Below, one piece after another: positions 26,274 through 35,524 of a DNA stretch of 59,993 nucleotides (position 1 is its first letter; every line of letters starts with the position of its first letter). The translations under genes were made by a program, and so were the position numbers. The notes beneath the pieces were generated by a model, which searched no databases, was not told the DNA's origin, and saw nothing but the letters and a program-made list of their open reading frames with translations. Origin of the DNA: Terrilactibacillus laevilacticus (lineage in GTDB: Bacteria > Bacillota > Bacilli > Bacillales > Sporolactobacillaceae); contig NZ_VDCY01000015.1 of NCBI RefSeq assembly GCF_006517395.1, forward strand, positions 1 through 59,993, given 5' to 3'.

Positions 26274-27125
26274 TTAACCTTTTGTGCCACCAGCGGTTAA
26301 TCCGCTTTTGAAATAACGTTGTAAGAATAGAAATAAAATCACAATTGGTATCGAGATAAGGAATGAGCCTGCAGCAAACATGGACACATTCTGATTAGTT
26401 GGATTTGCAATAAATTGTTGTAGCCCTACAGCGACAGTCATATTTTCTGGTGAGCGCAATAGGAAAGCAGCTAATAAATAATCACCGAAAGGACCCATGA
26501 ATGCCCATAACGCTTGAACGGCGATCATTGGCATCGCTAAAGGAAGGTTAATCTGGCATAGTATTCTCAGATGTCCTGCACCATCGATTCTAGCTGATTC
26601 ATCTAAATCTCGTGGGATCGTATCAAAATAACCCTTCATTAACCATGTATTCATTGGGATACCACCACCGACATATACCATCGTCAAATACCAATACTGA
26701 TCAAGGCCATTAATAATTAAGCCAAGAACAAAAAACGCAGTTAATGCAGCCATGGTAGGTACCATTTGAATAATTAAAAAGAAGATCAAACCATTTTTTC
26801 GACCTTTGAACCGATAACGGCTATAAGTGTAGCCCGCCAATGTCACTATGATCACCTGAATGACCATGGTTAAAATCACAATCAACATTGTATTTTTAAA
26901 CCACGTTAGATAAAGTGATTGAGTAAAGAGTTGATGAAAATTATCTAACGTCCACTTCATGTGCGTATCCAGTGCGAATGCAGCCAAATTACTTACATTA
27001 AAAGCTGACTGAACCGTAATTAATAAAGGATACAAAATGATCACACTTAGAACAATTAAAAATAAATAGGTAAAGAACCGATTGAAGAACTTATTTATTT
27101 TTTGATTTATTATAAAATGTTTCAT
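26274..27125 (-). CDS. mdxG: Maltodextrin ABC transporter permease MdxG
   Basis: 283 residues with six membrane segments. The EAA loop that docks the ATPase is visible ([23 protein letters not shown] pattern near residue 178). Second permease of the importer, paired with MdxF; starts one base after the mdxF stop, so translation is probably coupled. No ATPase gene is nearby. Confidence 0.92.
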   Translation of the reverse strand: MKHFIINQKINKFFNRFFTYLFLIVLSVIILYPLLITVQSAFNVSNLAAFALDTHMKWTLDNFHQLFTQSLYLTWFKNTMLIVILTMVIQVIIVTLAGYTYSRYRFKGRKNGLIFFLIIQMVPTMAALTAFFVLGLIINGLDQYWYLTMVYVGGGIPMNTWLMKGYFDTIPRDLDESARIDGAGHLRILCQINLPLAMPMIAVQALWAFMGPFGDYLLAAFLLRSPENMTVAVGLQQFIANPTNQNVSMFAAGSFLISIPIVILFLFLQRYFKSGLTAGGTKG

Positions 27126-27126
27126 T

Positions 27127-28434
27127 TCACATCATCTCCTCATGGTTAAAGGCATGTGTTTTTTTGAAGGTGATGAGTGAGATACTAATAACGATAATAG
27201 AAATAACAATGGTTATAGCAGATGCTATCGCATATTGTGGTGAGGTTCCGGTTGTTAATTTGTAAATCCAAGAAATCAATATATCTGTAGATCCTGCCCC
27301 ACCACCAACATCACCAGGACCACCTGAGTTAAACAAATAAATAATTGAAAAATTATTAAAATTGAAGGTATACTGTGTAATGAACACAGGTGCCGTTGCA
27401 AACAAAATCATTGGTAGCGTTATCTTAGTGAATTTCTGTAAAAAGTTGGCGCCATCTATATTTGCAGCTTCGTATAAATCATCAGGTATCGATTGCAGAA
27501 CACCCGTAACCATAACAAAAACATAGGGAAAGCCTAACCACGTTTGTATCATTAACAAAGCCGTTTTAGTCCAGAATGGATCTGTCTTCCATGGTATATC
27601 TGAAATATGAACAAATGGCAGATAATTAACTAATGTAAGAACTTGTTGATTAATTGCACCAATACTGTCGTTAAACATATTTGAGAAACTCATAATAGTT
27701 ACAAAAGCTGGTATAGCCCAAGGAAGTAGAAAGATGATACGAAAAATCCTTTTTCCAACAATAAACTTTTGATTCGTAACAACAGCTGTTATAATGCCAA
27801 GCGCAATTTGACCAGTTGTAGCTAAGATTGTCCAGATAATCGTCCATCCAAGAACGGTGACAAAGGTAGCACGATAGGAACTCAGAAAGAACATATTAGT
27901 AAAATTTTTCAATCCGACCCAATCGATTAGTTTAGTAGGTGGAATATGATAGAAATCGTAATTAGTGAATGCCATAAAAAGAGTGACGAGAACTGGAAAC
28001 ACAATGACAAACAACATAATAAAATATGCCGGAAAGGTTAATAAATAAGGAAAACCACGTTCCCATACATTTTTTAGCATTGAGGAAACACTGTAATTGA
28101 CCGAACCAAAAAGATTCTGTTGTTTCGCAACCTGTCTTGCATCACTGATACTAAGCAAGACCACCATAAGAAATACAAAGGTGATGATGAGTTGCAATGT
28201 TCCTTTAACTAGTAAAAAAAGGGAATGGTCCCGGATCGGAACTGTTCCCAATGTGAAGAAACCTTGAAAAGCAGGTACCCCAACAGTGACAAGCTCAATA
28301 AGGAAAATAGCGGTGATAAGGAGAAATAAAAGTCCTTTCAATATTTGCCCATTGTAGATTTGTCCAAAGCCGGGAATGAGGGACAACAAACCTGCTTTTC
28401 GGACATCTTTCTTCTTACTTTGGTGATTGTTCAT
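27127..28434 (-). CDS. mdxF: Maltodextrin ABC transporter permease MdxF
   Basis: 435 residues, longer than most permeases because of an extra N-terminal membrane region (residues 1-120) typical of MalF/MdxF. The EAA loop reads [20 protein letters not shown] near residue 335. Strong AGGAGGGGG before ATG. It forms the membrane channel with MdxG and takes maltodextrins from MdxE. Confidence 0.92.
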   Translation of the reverse strand: MNNHQSKKKDVRKAGLLSLIPGFGQIYNGQILKGLLFLLITAIFLIELVTVGVPAFQGFFTLGTVPIRDHSLFLLVKGTLQLIITFVFLMVVLLSISDARQVAKQQNLFGSVNYSVSSMLKNVWERGFPYLLTFPAYFIMLFVIVFPVLVTLFMAFTNYDFYHIPPTKLIDWVGLKNFTNMFFLSSYRATFVTVLGWTIIWTILATTGQIALGIITAVVTNQKFIVGKRIFRIIFLLPWAIPAFVTIMSFSNMFNDSIGAINQQVLTLVNYLPFVHISDIPWKTDPFWTKTALLMIQTWLGFPYVFVMVTGVLQSIPDDLYEAANIDGANFLQKFTKITLPMILFATAPVFITQYTFNFNNFSIIYLFNSGGPGDVGGGAGSTDILISWIYKLTTGTSPQYAIASAITIVISIIVISISLITFKKTHAFNHEEMM

Positions 28435-28463
28435 GTTGTTCCCCCTCCTTTTTCAATCTTTCT

Positions 28464-29719
28464 TTATTTGTCTTTATATTTTTGTTTAATAGTTTTGTGG
28501 AGCGATGAAACAGCATCATTAAGGGCCTGCTTAGGTGATTTTTTCCCAGAAGCAGCATTGAACATGGCTGGTTCCATCGTGGTCCAAATCTCAGCCATTT
28601 CAGGAATAGAAGGCATTGGTATTGATGACTCATATTGTGTTATAACGGCTTGTGATAGCTGGTCATCTGATTTATTAACTTTATCCTGAGCCTTAGAATT
28701 AATCGGAATCTCGCTAGTTTCTTTATAAAATTCATATGAATTTTCTGCATTAGTAACATAAGATAACCATTTTTAGCAATTCCTGGATTTTTTGTGTAAG
28801 CAGAGGCTACCCAAGCTTTCCCACCAGCAAACGGCTTGTATTCATTCCCATTTGGCAGAGTAGGAATTTTTGCCACACCATAGTTAATTTTTGATTTTTT
28901 GTAGGTCGCTGCTTGCCATGGCCCGTCGATGACAGCACCTGCTTTTCCTTTTACAAATTGATCGGTTACGAAATTGCCTGCAGATTTAACATCTTGCATG
29001 CCTTTTGGCCATACATTTTTGAACCAATTAACAGCATAAGTGACTGCCTCTACTGATCCTTCATTATTGAGGCCGATATCTTTTGGATCCGTGTTATTTT
29101 TTCCAAAAACATAACCACCATAACCAGCATATAAACCATATCCAAAGTAGAAGTCGGTCCATTTTGCTAGGAAGCCAGTATTTTTACCTGATTCAGTCTT
29201 AAAGGCAAACTGTTTGTCTTTTGCAAGTGCTTCCAAATCTTTAAATGTTGTAGGTTTTTTTTTAACTAAATCTTTGTTGTAGAACATCACAAGAGCTTCA
29301 ATTGTAAGAGGAACACCGTAATATTTCTTTCCAACCTGAACTTGTCGTTGACCTTTTTCATTGAGGAAGCTTAGCATACTTTTATCAACAGCCAATAATT
29401 GTCCTTGTTGACCAAGTGCACCGACCCTATCGTACGGAGCCAACATGACATCCGGAGCTTTACCTGCTGGCCCATCTAAAGTAAGCGTTGTCAATTGATC
29501 GAACATTGGTTTCTTCACAACTTTCACTGTGACGTTGTTCTCTTTTTCAAACTTGCCTTTAACACTATTAACGAACTCCGCATATGCCTTATTAGAAGAA
29601 TCAACTGAAACAACCAAGGTATTCTTGCCATTCTTACTATCACCAGCGCCACATGCGGCAAGCATCATAACTAAACCAAACATAACTAGAACTGATATTG
29701 TTTTTTTGATGAATTTCAT
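28464..29719 (-). pseudogene. mdxE: Maltodextrin-binding lipoprotein MdxE, frameshifted near the 3' end
   Basis: Extracellular solute-binding protein for maltodextrins. Signal peptide with lipobox MLAACG near residue 20, then a MalE-like fold (PDVMLAPYDRVG, KGAGAVIDGPWQAATY). The original frame runs to a stop at 28640 with an unlikely basic tail. Reading on in the -1 frame from the A5 tract (T5 at 28770-28774 on the plus strand) gives a normal C-terminus: WLSYVTNAENSYEFYKETSE, then IPMPSIPEMAEIWTTMEPA, ending KYKDK at 28464. One added A restores a protein of about 418 residues. It may be a sequencing error or a real mutation. Confidence 0.85.
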
Positions 29720-29746
29720 TTTTTTCCCTCCCTGTCATACAAGAAT

Positions 29747-29776
29747 ATTATAAATCCATAATGCAAGCGCTTTCAA
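29747..29776 (-). promoter_or_regulatory. Promoter of mdxE overlapping a cre box
   Basis: On the minus strand TTGAAA (29771-29776) and TATAAT (29747-29752) are 18 bases apart. The cre box at 29762-29775 covers the -35 element, so CcpA would block this promoter when glucose is plentiful. Confidence 0.65.
29762..29775 (-). promoter_or_regulatory. cre box of mdxE
   Basis: TGAAAGCGCTTGCA on the minus strand matches the cre consensus at all fixed positions. Confidence 0.75.
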
Positions 29777-29815
29777 TTGGTATTTTCATGTTACCGATAA
29801 CAAATTTAACAATAA

Positions 29816-31609
29816 TCATTTTGATGCAAGTACAACAAATTGCTTTGCCGGTACAGTCACACTAGATGATTTAACTGATGTTTCGTTCCATGCATTAACA
29901 TAGGATATTCCGTTTTTATTTATAGGAACCTCCTCATCGAATTCCCCCTGATTAAAATAAAAAACGAGTGACTGTTGGCCTAGATTTCTACTGAAAGTTA
30001 AGATTCTAGTTTGATTATCCACCAAGATCCATTTCAAACGTCCATTTGAAAGAATCTGTTGATACTTTTTTCGGAGAGCAATAAGTTTTTTTGTGAAAAG
30101 AAACATGTCTTCATCTTGTTTTTTCTTATCCCAAATCATGCATTTACGGCAAAGTGGATCATTGTCTCCATCAAGTCCAATTTCAGTACCATAGTAAATA
30201 CAGGGTGAACCCGATTGTGCAAATAAGAATGCTAATGCCTGTTTTACTTTTTTCTTATTACCCTTAGCCCTCGTCAAGATGCGTGCTGTATCATGACTAT
30301 CGAGTAAATTAAAGGTGACTTCGTTGACATTTTGCATGTACTTCATAAAATGTTGATTTAAATTACTGACTAATTCCATCGCATTTATTTTGTCCTCAAT
30401 AAAGAAATCAATGATTGCTTGAGTGAGTGGGTAATTCATGACACTGTGAAATTCATCACCTTGCAACCAATTCCAAGCATCATGCCATATTTCCCCTACA
30501 ATATAGACATCATTTTTTTCTTTAAGTACAGCATGGTGAAACTTCTTCCAAAAAGCATGGTCAACTTCATTAGCCACATCTAGGCGCCAGCCATCAATAT
30601 CAAATTCTCTAATCCAGTAAGTTGCAATATCAAGCAAGTAATTTTGTACCTCTTGATTCGCAGTATTTAATTTCGGCATTTTAGGTGTAAAAGCAAAGGT
30701 ATCAAAAGATAATGTTGTCTTACCTTCAATATTTCCATTAGTTCCTTCTGTAACTGGGAATGAATGGATATGAAACCACTCCTTATATGGAGATTTTTCT
30801 TCATTCTTGACAACATCTTGCCATTGTTTCGATTGGCTTCCGATGTGGTTAAATACCGCGTCTAACATAATCCGGATACCTCTCTTATGCGATTCTTGGA
30901 CAAGTTTTCGGAATGTTTCTTTATCCCCGAAATGTGGATCAATGGAATAATAATTCAATGTATCATATTTATGGTTTGTGGGAGCTTCAAAAATCGGATT
31001 TAAATAAATCCCATTAACTCCAAGATCTTTTAAATAATCAAGATGATTTATTATCCCTTGTAAATCTCCACCAAAGAAATCTTCCGTACCTGGGTTTTTG
31101 CTTCCCCAAGGTAAAACATTTTTAGGTGAAATGGACGGGTTTCCATTGTCAAAACGTTCGGGAAAAATTTGATACCAAACCGTTGACTTGACCCATTCAG
31201 GTGCTTTAAATAAATCTACTTCATGGAGAAAAGGAAATTTAAAAAAGTAATCTGGGGATATTAATGTTTTTTTTTCCAACTTAGAAAATCCACGCTCTCC
31301 ATAAAAAGCGGACTCACCCTCTGATGATATAAGTACAAATCCGTATTGCAAGCGACGAAATGCGGGTTTTGTTTCAATAAACCAGTAATCGTGAAGATTG
31401 GTTTGAGCAACTTTTATCATGTATTTACGCTGAGAGATCCATTTATACTTATTTTCCTCATTCTTTACAAAGTTAAAGGGATCCCCATAAATAAATGAAA
31501 CAGACTGAATATCATCTTTCTTGGTCCGTATTTTAATATGCATCGTATCCTTGTCATATGGATAAGCATAAGCACTGCATGGTTGGTGATAAACCGCCGA
31601 TTTTTCCAT
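29816..31609 (-). CDS. Neopullulanase / maltogenic amylase, GH13 (YvdF type)
   Basis: About 597 residues with an N-terminal CBM34-like domain (to about residue 125), then the catalytic barrel starting VWYQIFPERF. GH13 regions: DAVFNHIG, GWRLDVANEVD (nucleophile D), VGEIWHDAW (acid/base E) and LLDSHDTAR. No signal peptide: a cytoplasmic cyclodextrin/maltodextrin hydrolase. ATG 31609 is chosen (GGAGGG seven bases upstream). It lies between mdxR and mdxE exactly as yvdF does in B. subtilis. Confidence 0.9.
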   Translation of the reverse strand: MEKSAVYHQPCSAYAYPYDKDTMHIKIRTKKDDIQSVSFIYGDPFNFVKNEENKYKWISQRKYMIKVAQTNLHDYWFIETKPAFRRLQYGFVLISSEGESAFYGERGFSKLEKKTLISPDYFFKFPFLHEVDLFKAPEWVKSTVWYQIFPERFDNGNPSISPKNVLPWGSKNPGTEDFFGGDLQGIINHLDYLKDLGVNGIYLNPIFEAPTNHKYDTLNYYSIDPHFGDKETFRKLVQESHKRGIRIMLDAVFNHIGSQSKQWQDVVKNEEKSPYKEWFHIHSFPVTEGTNGNIEGKTTLSFDTFAFTPKMPKLNTANQEVQNYLLDIATYWIREFDIDGWRLDVANEVDHAFWKKFHHAVLKEKNDVYIVGEIWHDAWNWLQGDEFHSVMNYPLTQAIIDFFIEDKINAMELVSNLNQHFMKYMQNVNEVTFNLLDSHDTARILTRAKGNKKKVKQALAFLFAQSGSPCIYYGTEIGLDGDNDPLCRKCMIWDKKKQDEDMFLFTKKLIALRKKYQQILSNGRLKWILVDNQTRILTFSRNLGQQSLVFYFNQGEFDEEVPINKNGISYVNAWNETSVKSSSVTVPAKQFVVLASK

Positions 31610-31681
31610 TCTTTTTCCCTCCATTTTAATAAATCTAATGTTAGTGGTAGCAAGTTGATTAAAATGATATGTCTCTTCTAT

Positions 31682-32635
31682 TTATTTAATGGTTGATTCA
31701 CGAATAATTAATTCAGGCTGGAAGATGCGATTACCAAGTCTTTCACCATCTAAATCTATTTTCTGAAGGAGCATGTCAGCCAACGCCTCTCCCATTTCCA
31801 TCACGGGCTGGCGTACCGTCGTCAGCTTAGGACTCGAAATTTGATCGAGAAATACACCATCGAAGCCTGTGATCGCTACTTGTTGTGGGATTAAAAGACC
31901 TAAGGCTTGAGCTGCTCTAACAACCCCTATAGCTAGTCGATCGGATGCACAGACAAAAGCTATTCTTTCTTCATCCTTTTCTAATTGTTTCGTAGCTTTA
32001 GCTTGGGATACATGTGAACTATTTTTCATCATAAACAAATGAGAATTTAAATTATGTTTTTCTATCATCTTCTGATAACCTTTAATCCTTGTTTGCATAA
32101 AAGGTTCATCAAGATCAATACCAAAGAATAAGATTTCATTATAGCCAAGGTCAATAACATGCTGAGTAGCCATTTGTATCCCTTTTTCATTATCCACGTC
32201 AACAAAATCATAACCCTTATCATTATGCCCAAATAAAACAACAGGTGGTTCCAATTGTTCTATGATGTTTTCATAATCTTCTATTCTCATTCCTGTTGCA
32301 ATCACACCATCGCATGGCCCTATTTCATGTGAGTTTCTCGTGACTAACTGTAAAGCATAATGATACTTATCAAGTCCGACAGCAATTCCGGTCAATAAAT
32401 TCATATAGTACGGTTCAGTTGTATCCATCTCTTCAAGTATTAAAAGCTTAATTACTTGTGTCCGTTTTTGTACTAAAGCTCGTGCAGTAAAATTGGGTAC
32501 ATAATTTAAATCCTTCATTGCTTTGTAAACCAATTCACGTAATTCTGGTGAGACTTTATCCGGATGGTTTATTACTCTAGAGACGGTCATTTTAGAAACA
32601 ACCGCTTTTTTGGCTACATCAGAAAGTGTCACCAT
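31682..32635 (-). CDS. mdxR: LacI family regulator MdxR of the maltodextrin operon
   Basis: About 317 residues. DNA-binding helices DVAKKAVVSKMTVSRVINHP, hinge YVPNFTARALVQ, then a sugar-binding domain with FVCASDRLAIGVVRAA. In B. subtilis MdxR (YvdE) activates the mdx operon. Three ATG codons are stacked at the start; the third (32635) is best spaced from GAGG. A cre box lies about 45 bases upstream. Confidence 0.87.
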   Translation of the reverse strand: MVTLSDVAKKAVVSKMTVSRVINHPDKVSPELRELVYKAMKDLNYVPNFTARALVQKRTQVIKLLILEEMDTTEPYYMNLLTGIAVGLDKYHYALQLVTRNSHEIGPCDGVIATGMRIEDYENIIEQLEPPVVLFGHNDKGYDFVDVDNEKGIQMATQHVIDLGYNEILFFGIDLDEPFMQTRIKGYQKMIEKHNLNSHLFMMKNSSHVSQAKATKQLEKDEERIAFVCASDRLAIGVVRAAQALGLLIPQQVAITGFDGVFLDQISSPKLTTVRQPVMEMGEALADMLLQKIDLDGERLGNRIFQPELIIRESTIK

Positions 32636-32679
32636 CATCATTCCTCGCCTTCTTTTCCATTTTTTTATGTTTCATCTTT

Positions 32680-32693
32680 TATAAGCGCTTACA
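32680..32693 (-). promoter_or_regulatory. cre box before mdxR
   Basis: TGTAAGCGCTTATA on the minus strand; one mismatch to the cre consensus (T for C near the end), with a symmetric AAGCGCTT core. Confidence 0.6.
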
Positions 32694-32699
32694 AAAGTA

Positions 32700-33008
32700 T
32701 ATTGCTTCGAAAAAACACATGCCAATGATCATCTATATTCCTATATAAATAATATTATGTAATGATAGCCAATCATGCATTTTTTTGGGTGATTCTTGTT
32801 TATTACGTACAATTTTTCTCATCACCTGTTAAGTAGTTTTAAAATGGAAGAACTTGTATAGTCATGATCAACAACGTTAAACTACTTACTTCTATAATTT
32901 TTTTGATACTAATCCTAGATTCATGATTATTTCATTTATGCTTAAACCAATGATCCGGAGTATTGATTGTCAGCGAAGATAAGTTAACATAATGTTTTTC
33001 TTTATTAA
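32700..33008. other. AT-rich intergenic region before mdxR
   Basis: About 300 bases without a gene or recognisable repeat. It probably holds the mdxR promoter, which I could not define. Confidence 0.4.
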
Positions 33009-33010
33009 AA

Positions 33011-33049
33011 CAAAAATCCTTTGCCTATTTTAAAGTAAAGGATCTTTGT
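33011..33049 (-). terminator. Terminator after the YhfK-like gene
   Basis: CAAAAATCCTTT pairs with AAAGGATCTTTG (one mismatch) and is followed on the minus strand by TTTTAA. It lies 31 bases beyond the stop codon. Confidence 0.75.
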
Positions 33050-33079
33050 TTTAGTAGTAAAAATATAATGCAACTTATT

Positions 33080-33727
33080 TTAGTAAAAGGATTTTAGCGC
33101 TTCAGTTATGCGTGTTTCCCCCGATGTTAAATCAAACGAACGTCTAAAGGTATGTTCTTCATCAAGAGCTGCCACTATAACACTCGCTACATCTTCACGC
33201 GGTATGTAACCTCGTTCTAAATTCTCTGATATTGTGACCTTTCCACTGCCAGGTTCATCCACCAATCCACCTGGTCTAACAATGGTGTAATTTAAAGAGC
33301 TTGCCACTAAAATTTTATCTGCATAGTGTTTGGCTACATAATAAGGTTTAATTGACTCATTCCAATTCTCTCGGTTATGAGCTTGAATCGCACTAACCAT
33401 GATGAAACGGTTCACTCCCGCCTGTTCAGCCGCTTCAATCGTTTTGGCTGCGCCATCTAAATCGACTAATAATGTTTTATCTGAACCAGTTGCTCCTCCT
33501 GAACCTGCCGTAAAAATAATGGCATCACTGCCCGTCATAGCCTCAGCAATCGTATGAACCGTTCCTTCAAGATTTGCTACTCTGGCTTCTACACCTAAGT
33601 CTTTATATTTTAATGCCTGCTCTTCTGATCGAACCATGGCATACACCTTATGTTGATCACTTTTACTTAATAAAGAGACAATCTGTTTACCAATTTGCCC
33701 ATTGGCACCAACGACAAAAACTCTCAT
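33080..33727 (-). CDS. yhfK: NAD(P)-binding SDR-like protein, YhfK type
   Basis: 215 residues. The N-terminal Rossmann motif VFVVGANGQIGKQIV starts at residue 3. The block IIFTAGSGGATGSDKTLLVD and the segment YYVAKHYADKIL are nearly the same in B. subtilis YhfK. Atypical short-chain dehydrogenase (NmrA/YwnB-like) with no known substrate. ATG 33727 is chosen because the upstream GTG (33745) is part of the ribosome site GAGGGGG. Confidence 0.85.
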   Translation of the reverse strand: MRVFVVGANGQIGKQIVSLLSKSDQHKVYAMVRSEEQALKYKDLGVEARVANLEGTVHTIAEAMTGSDAIIFTAGSGGATGSDKTLLVDLDGAAKTIEAAEQAGVNRFIMVSAIQAHNRENWNESIKPYYVAKHYADKILVASSLNYTIVRPGGLVDEPGSGKVTISENLERGYIPREDVASVIVAALDEEHTFRRSFDLTSGETRITEALKSFY

Positions 33728-33899
33728 TTTAAAAAACCCCCTCACTTCACATTATTATTTCAAAGTCTATGACTCAATTCAAATCATCTACTAAAACCTT
33801 TGCCGTACTAGTTATTATTTCCGTGTATATGTAAAAAAGAATACAAGCTATGCTAAAATGATTGTATGAACTGTTTCAATTATTAACGGAGGTGAAAAC

Positions 33900-34292
33900 A
33901 TGCAACAGCTTCTCTTTGAATCCTCTTGGGATAAAACCATTTCTATGAAAGATCGTAAAATCATACATGAAACATTTTTAAAAACAAAGACTGGCGATCA
34001 TAACATCCATTTTGTCCCACTATGGCAAGCGTTAAACCATAAAGAAAACTTATTAGTCACTGTACTTATACATAATTTTAGCGATGAACTTCTGTCCTTT
34101 AATCATACAACGATAAAATATTTTGAAGACAGAAAGCAAATGGCTAAGTATGTATTTCATTTACCAGCACTTGTTGTTGAAGCGGAAACGAGTATGCCAT
34201 GGACATTTATTTTTCCTAAAGAAACTATTAGTGAGAATGCGAAGTTGGATGATGGCTATTTGGGGATGTCAGTAGATTTAAATCAATCGTAA
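33900..34292 (+). CDS. SLAP-domain protein
   Basis: 130 residues, no signal peptide. It reads like the SLAP module found near accessory Sec and S-layer genes in Bacillus: FESSWDKTISMKDRKIIHE at the start, FVPLWQALNHKENLLVTVLI in the middle and the ending MPWTFIFPKETI. The function is not known; the fold is probably a beta sandwich. Start ATG with GGAGGTG. First of three small plus-strand genes. Confidence 0.65.
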   Translation: MQQLLFESSWDKTISMKDRKIIHETFLKTKTGDHNIHFVPLWQALNHKENLLVTVLIHNFSDELLSFNHTTIKYFEDRKQMAKYVFHLPALVVEAETSMPWTFIFPKETISENAKLDDGYLGMSVDLNQS

Positions 34293-34338
34293 ACAGTTGT
34301 TAGTAATACCATTCTAATTTAATAACGAAGGTTGTGAT

Positions 34339-34617
34339 ATGACTTTGCAGAATCAAAATAAATTACCATGGTACTTAAAAGATAAACCCTTCTTTTTCCT
34401 TGCTTTATTATTACCTGTCATTAGTTATATCATCATTGTGTGCAACAGAAAAAAACTGAGACACCAAAAAAGCATTGAATATTTAACCTTGTCTACCATA
34501 ACCACATCAATATGGTTATTAAAATTCTTACCTGAAACCGTTAATACATTTGTATGGGCTATTATTGCTTCGTCATTGATTGGACATTCCGTAGTTGGAA
34601 TTTTTATAAAAAAATAA
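34339..34617 (+). CDS. Small membrane protein of unknown function
   Basis: 92 residues with three hydrophobic segments (about 18-35, 50-62 and 68-90). A basic stretch NRKKLRHQKS separates the first two. I do not recognise the family. ATG start with a modest GAAGG site. It follows the SLAP protein by 46 bases and may share its transcript. Confidence 0.6.
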   Translation: MTLQNQNKLPWYLKDKPFFFLALLLPVISYIIIVCNRKKLRHQKSIEYLTLSTITTSIWLLKFLPETVNTFVWAIIASSLIGHSVVGIFIKK

Positions 34618-34739
34618 GGCGGATAAACAACTCTGAGGCAGGCTCAGATGAATTAAGGGTTGTTCCATGAACAACAACAAAATTAAGCCTCATGCATAAT
34701 CTATAGAGATAGTAGCCTATTCCATGATGGAGGAAATGC

Positions 34740-35231
34740 ATGATGAGATTCTTGAATTTTAGCGGTGTGGTAACCATGATAAGTGATTTTCCAATAACGA
34801 CAAATGATGAAGGTTCTGGTTGTTATAAAATGGTGTCCGTCGATAATGGATACGGAAATATTGTTAATTTTATAGTAAGTCCAACAACTTACTTTGTTAA
34901 CCACGAGATGATCAAACCAGGGGATACAATCACTGGATTCTATGATGGTGATGCGCCTGTTTCACTCATTTATCCTCCCCAATATCAAGCCATTGTGATC
35001 ACGAAGAATCGCCCTTACCAAAATGTCAAGGTAGACTTTTTCGATTCACAGTTGGTGAGTCGCGACGGTCAACTAAAGTTAAACCTCTCTCCTTCTACCC
35101 AGATTTTATTAGTCAATGGGCAAGCCTTTACAAAAAATCCCGCCAACCGAAATCTCATTGTCACTTATGGCCCCACTAGCAGAAGTATCCCACCACAAAC
35201 GACACCGTATAAAATCATCGTGATCTGTTAG
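34740..35231 (+). CDS. Conserved protein of unknown function
   Basis: 163 residues, probably soluble and rich in beta strands. Its first 60 residues look like a small barrel (FSGVVTMISDFPI, then GNIVNFIVSPTTYFV). A middle block KPGDTITGFYDGDAPVSLIY and an end block LIVTYGPTSRSIPPQTTP carry strongly patterned glycine and proline. I have a loose memory of such proteins as hypotheticals in Firmicutes but cannot name a family. GGAGG lies six bases before ATG. A strong terminator follows. Confidence 0.6.
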   Translation: MMRFLNFSGVVTMISDFPITTNDEGSGCYKMVSVDNGYGNIVNFIVSPTTYFVNHEMIKPGDTITGFYDGDAPVSLIYPPQYQAIVITKNRPYQNVKVDFFDSQLVSRDGQLKLNLSPSTQILLVNGQAFTKNPANRNLIVTYGPTSRSIPPQTTPYKIIVIC

Positions 35232-35251
35232 AATTTTTAACCTAAAAAGAG

Positions 35252-35285
35252 AACACTCAATCAGAAAACGTAACGATTGAGTGTT
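35252..35285 (+). terminator. Terminator after the unknown-protein gene
   Basis: AACACTCAATC pairs exactly with GATTGAGTGTT, followed by TTTC. It begins 20 bases after the stop codon. Confidence 0.85.
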
Positions 35286-35296
35286 TTTCTTTGTTT

Positions 35297-35505
35297 TATC
35301 CCGCATTAACGGCTAGAAAAGCCCCCACCTCAAGGTCGTAAGTGTATGCGAAAATTTCTAGGTGGGGGATAACTGCCCGTAAAGGTCCGATTGGTTCAGG
35401 CTAACAATCAGTGGGGGATGACGCAGGCTAAAAACGCGACGTCCTGTCGCAACGCCTGCACTAGCACATCCTGTGCGTCGAAAAACACCCACTGATTGAA
35501 GTTTC
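35297..35505. repeat. Highly structured non-coding repeat element
   Basis: About 209 bases, GC-richer than the surroundings, with nested perfect stems: CCCCCACCT (35322-35330) with its complement at 35360-35368; CAATCAGTGGG (35405-35415) with CCCACTGATTG (35488-35498); inside that GACGCA with TGCGTC (35420-35425, 35474-35479), GCAGGC with GCCTGC (35423-35428, 35454-35459) and GCGAC with GTCGC (35436-35440, 35446-35450). An alternative pairing uses GATTG near 35389. A deleted copy at 9926-9973 keeps only the two ends. No open frame. It lies just after the glgP stop codon. Confidence 0.65.
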
Positions 35506-35524
35506 TAGATGCCTTGAACTTGAA

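Noticed and set aside
28760-28780. Programmed -1 frameshift in mdxE
   Set aside because: The site reads T-AAA-AAT, not a proper slippery heptamer, and MalE-like proteins are not known to use frameshifting; a one-base loss is simpler.
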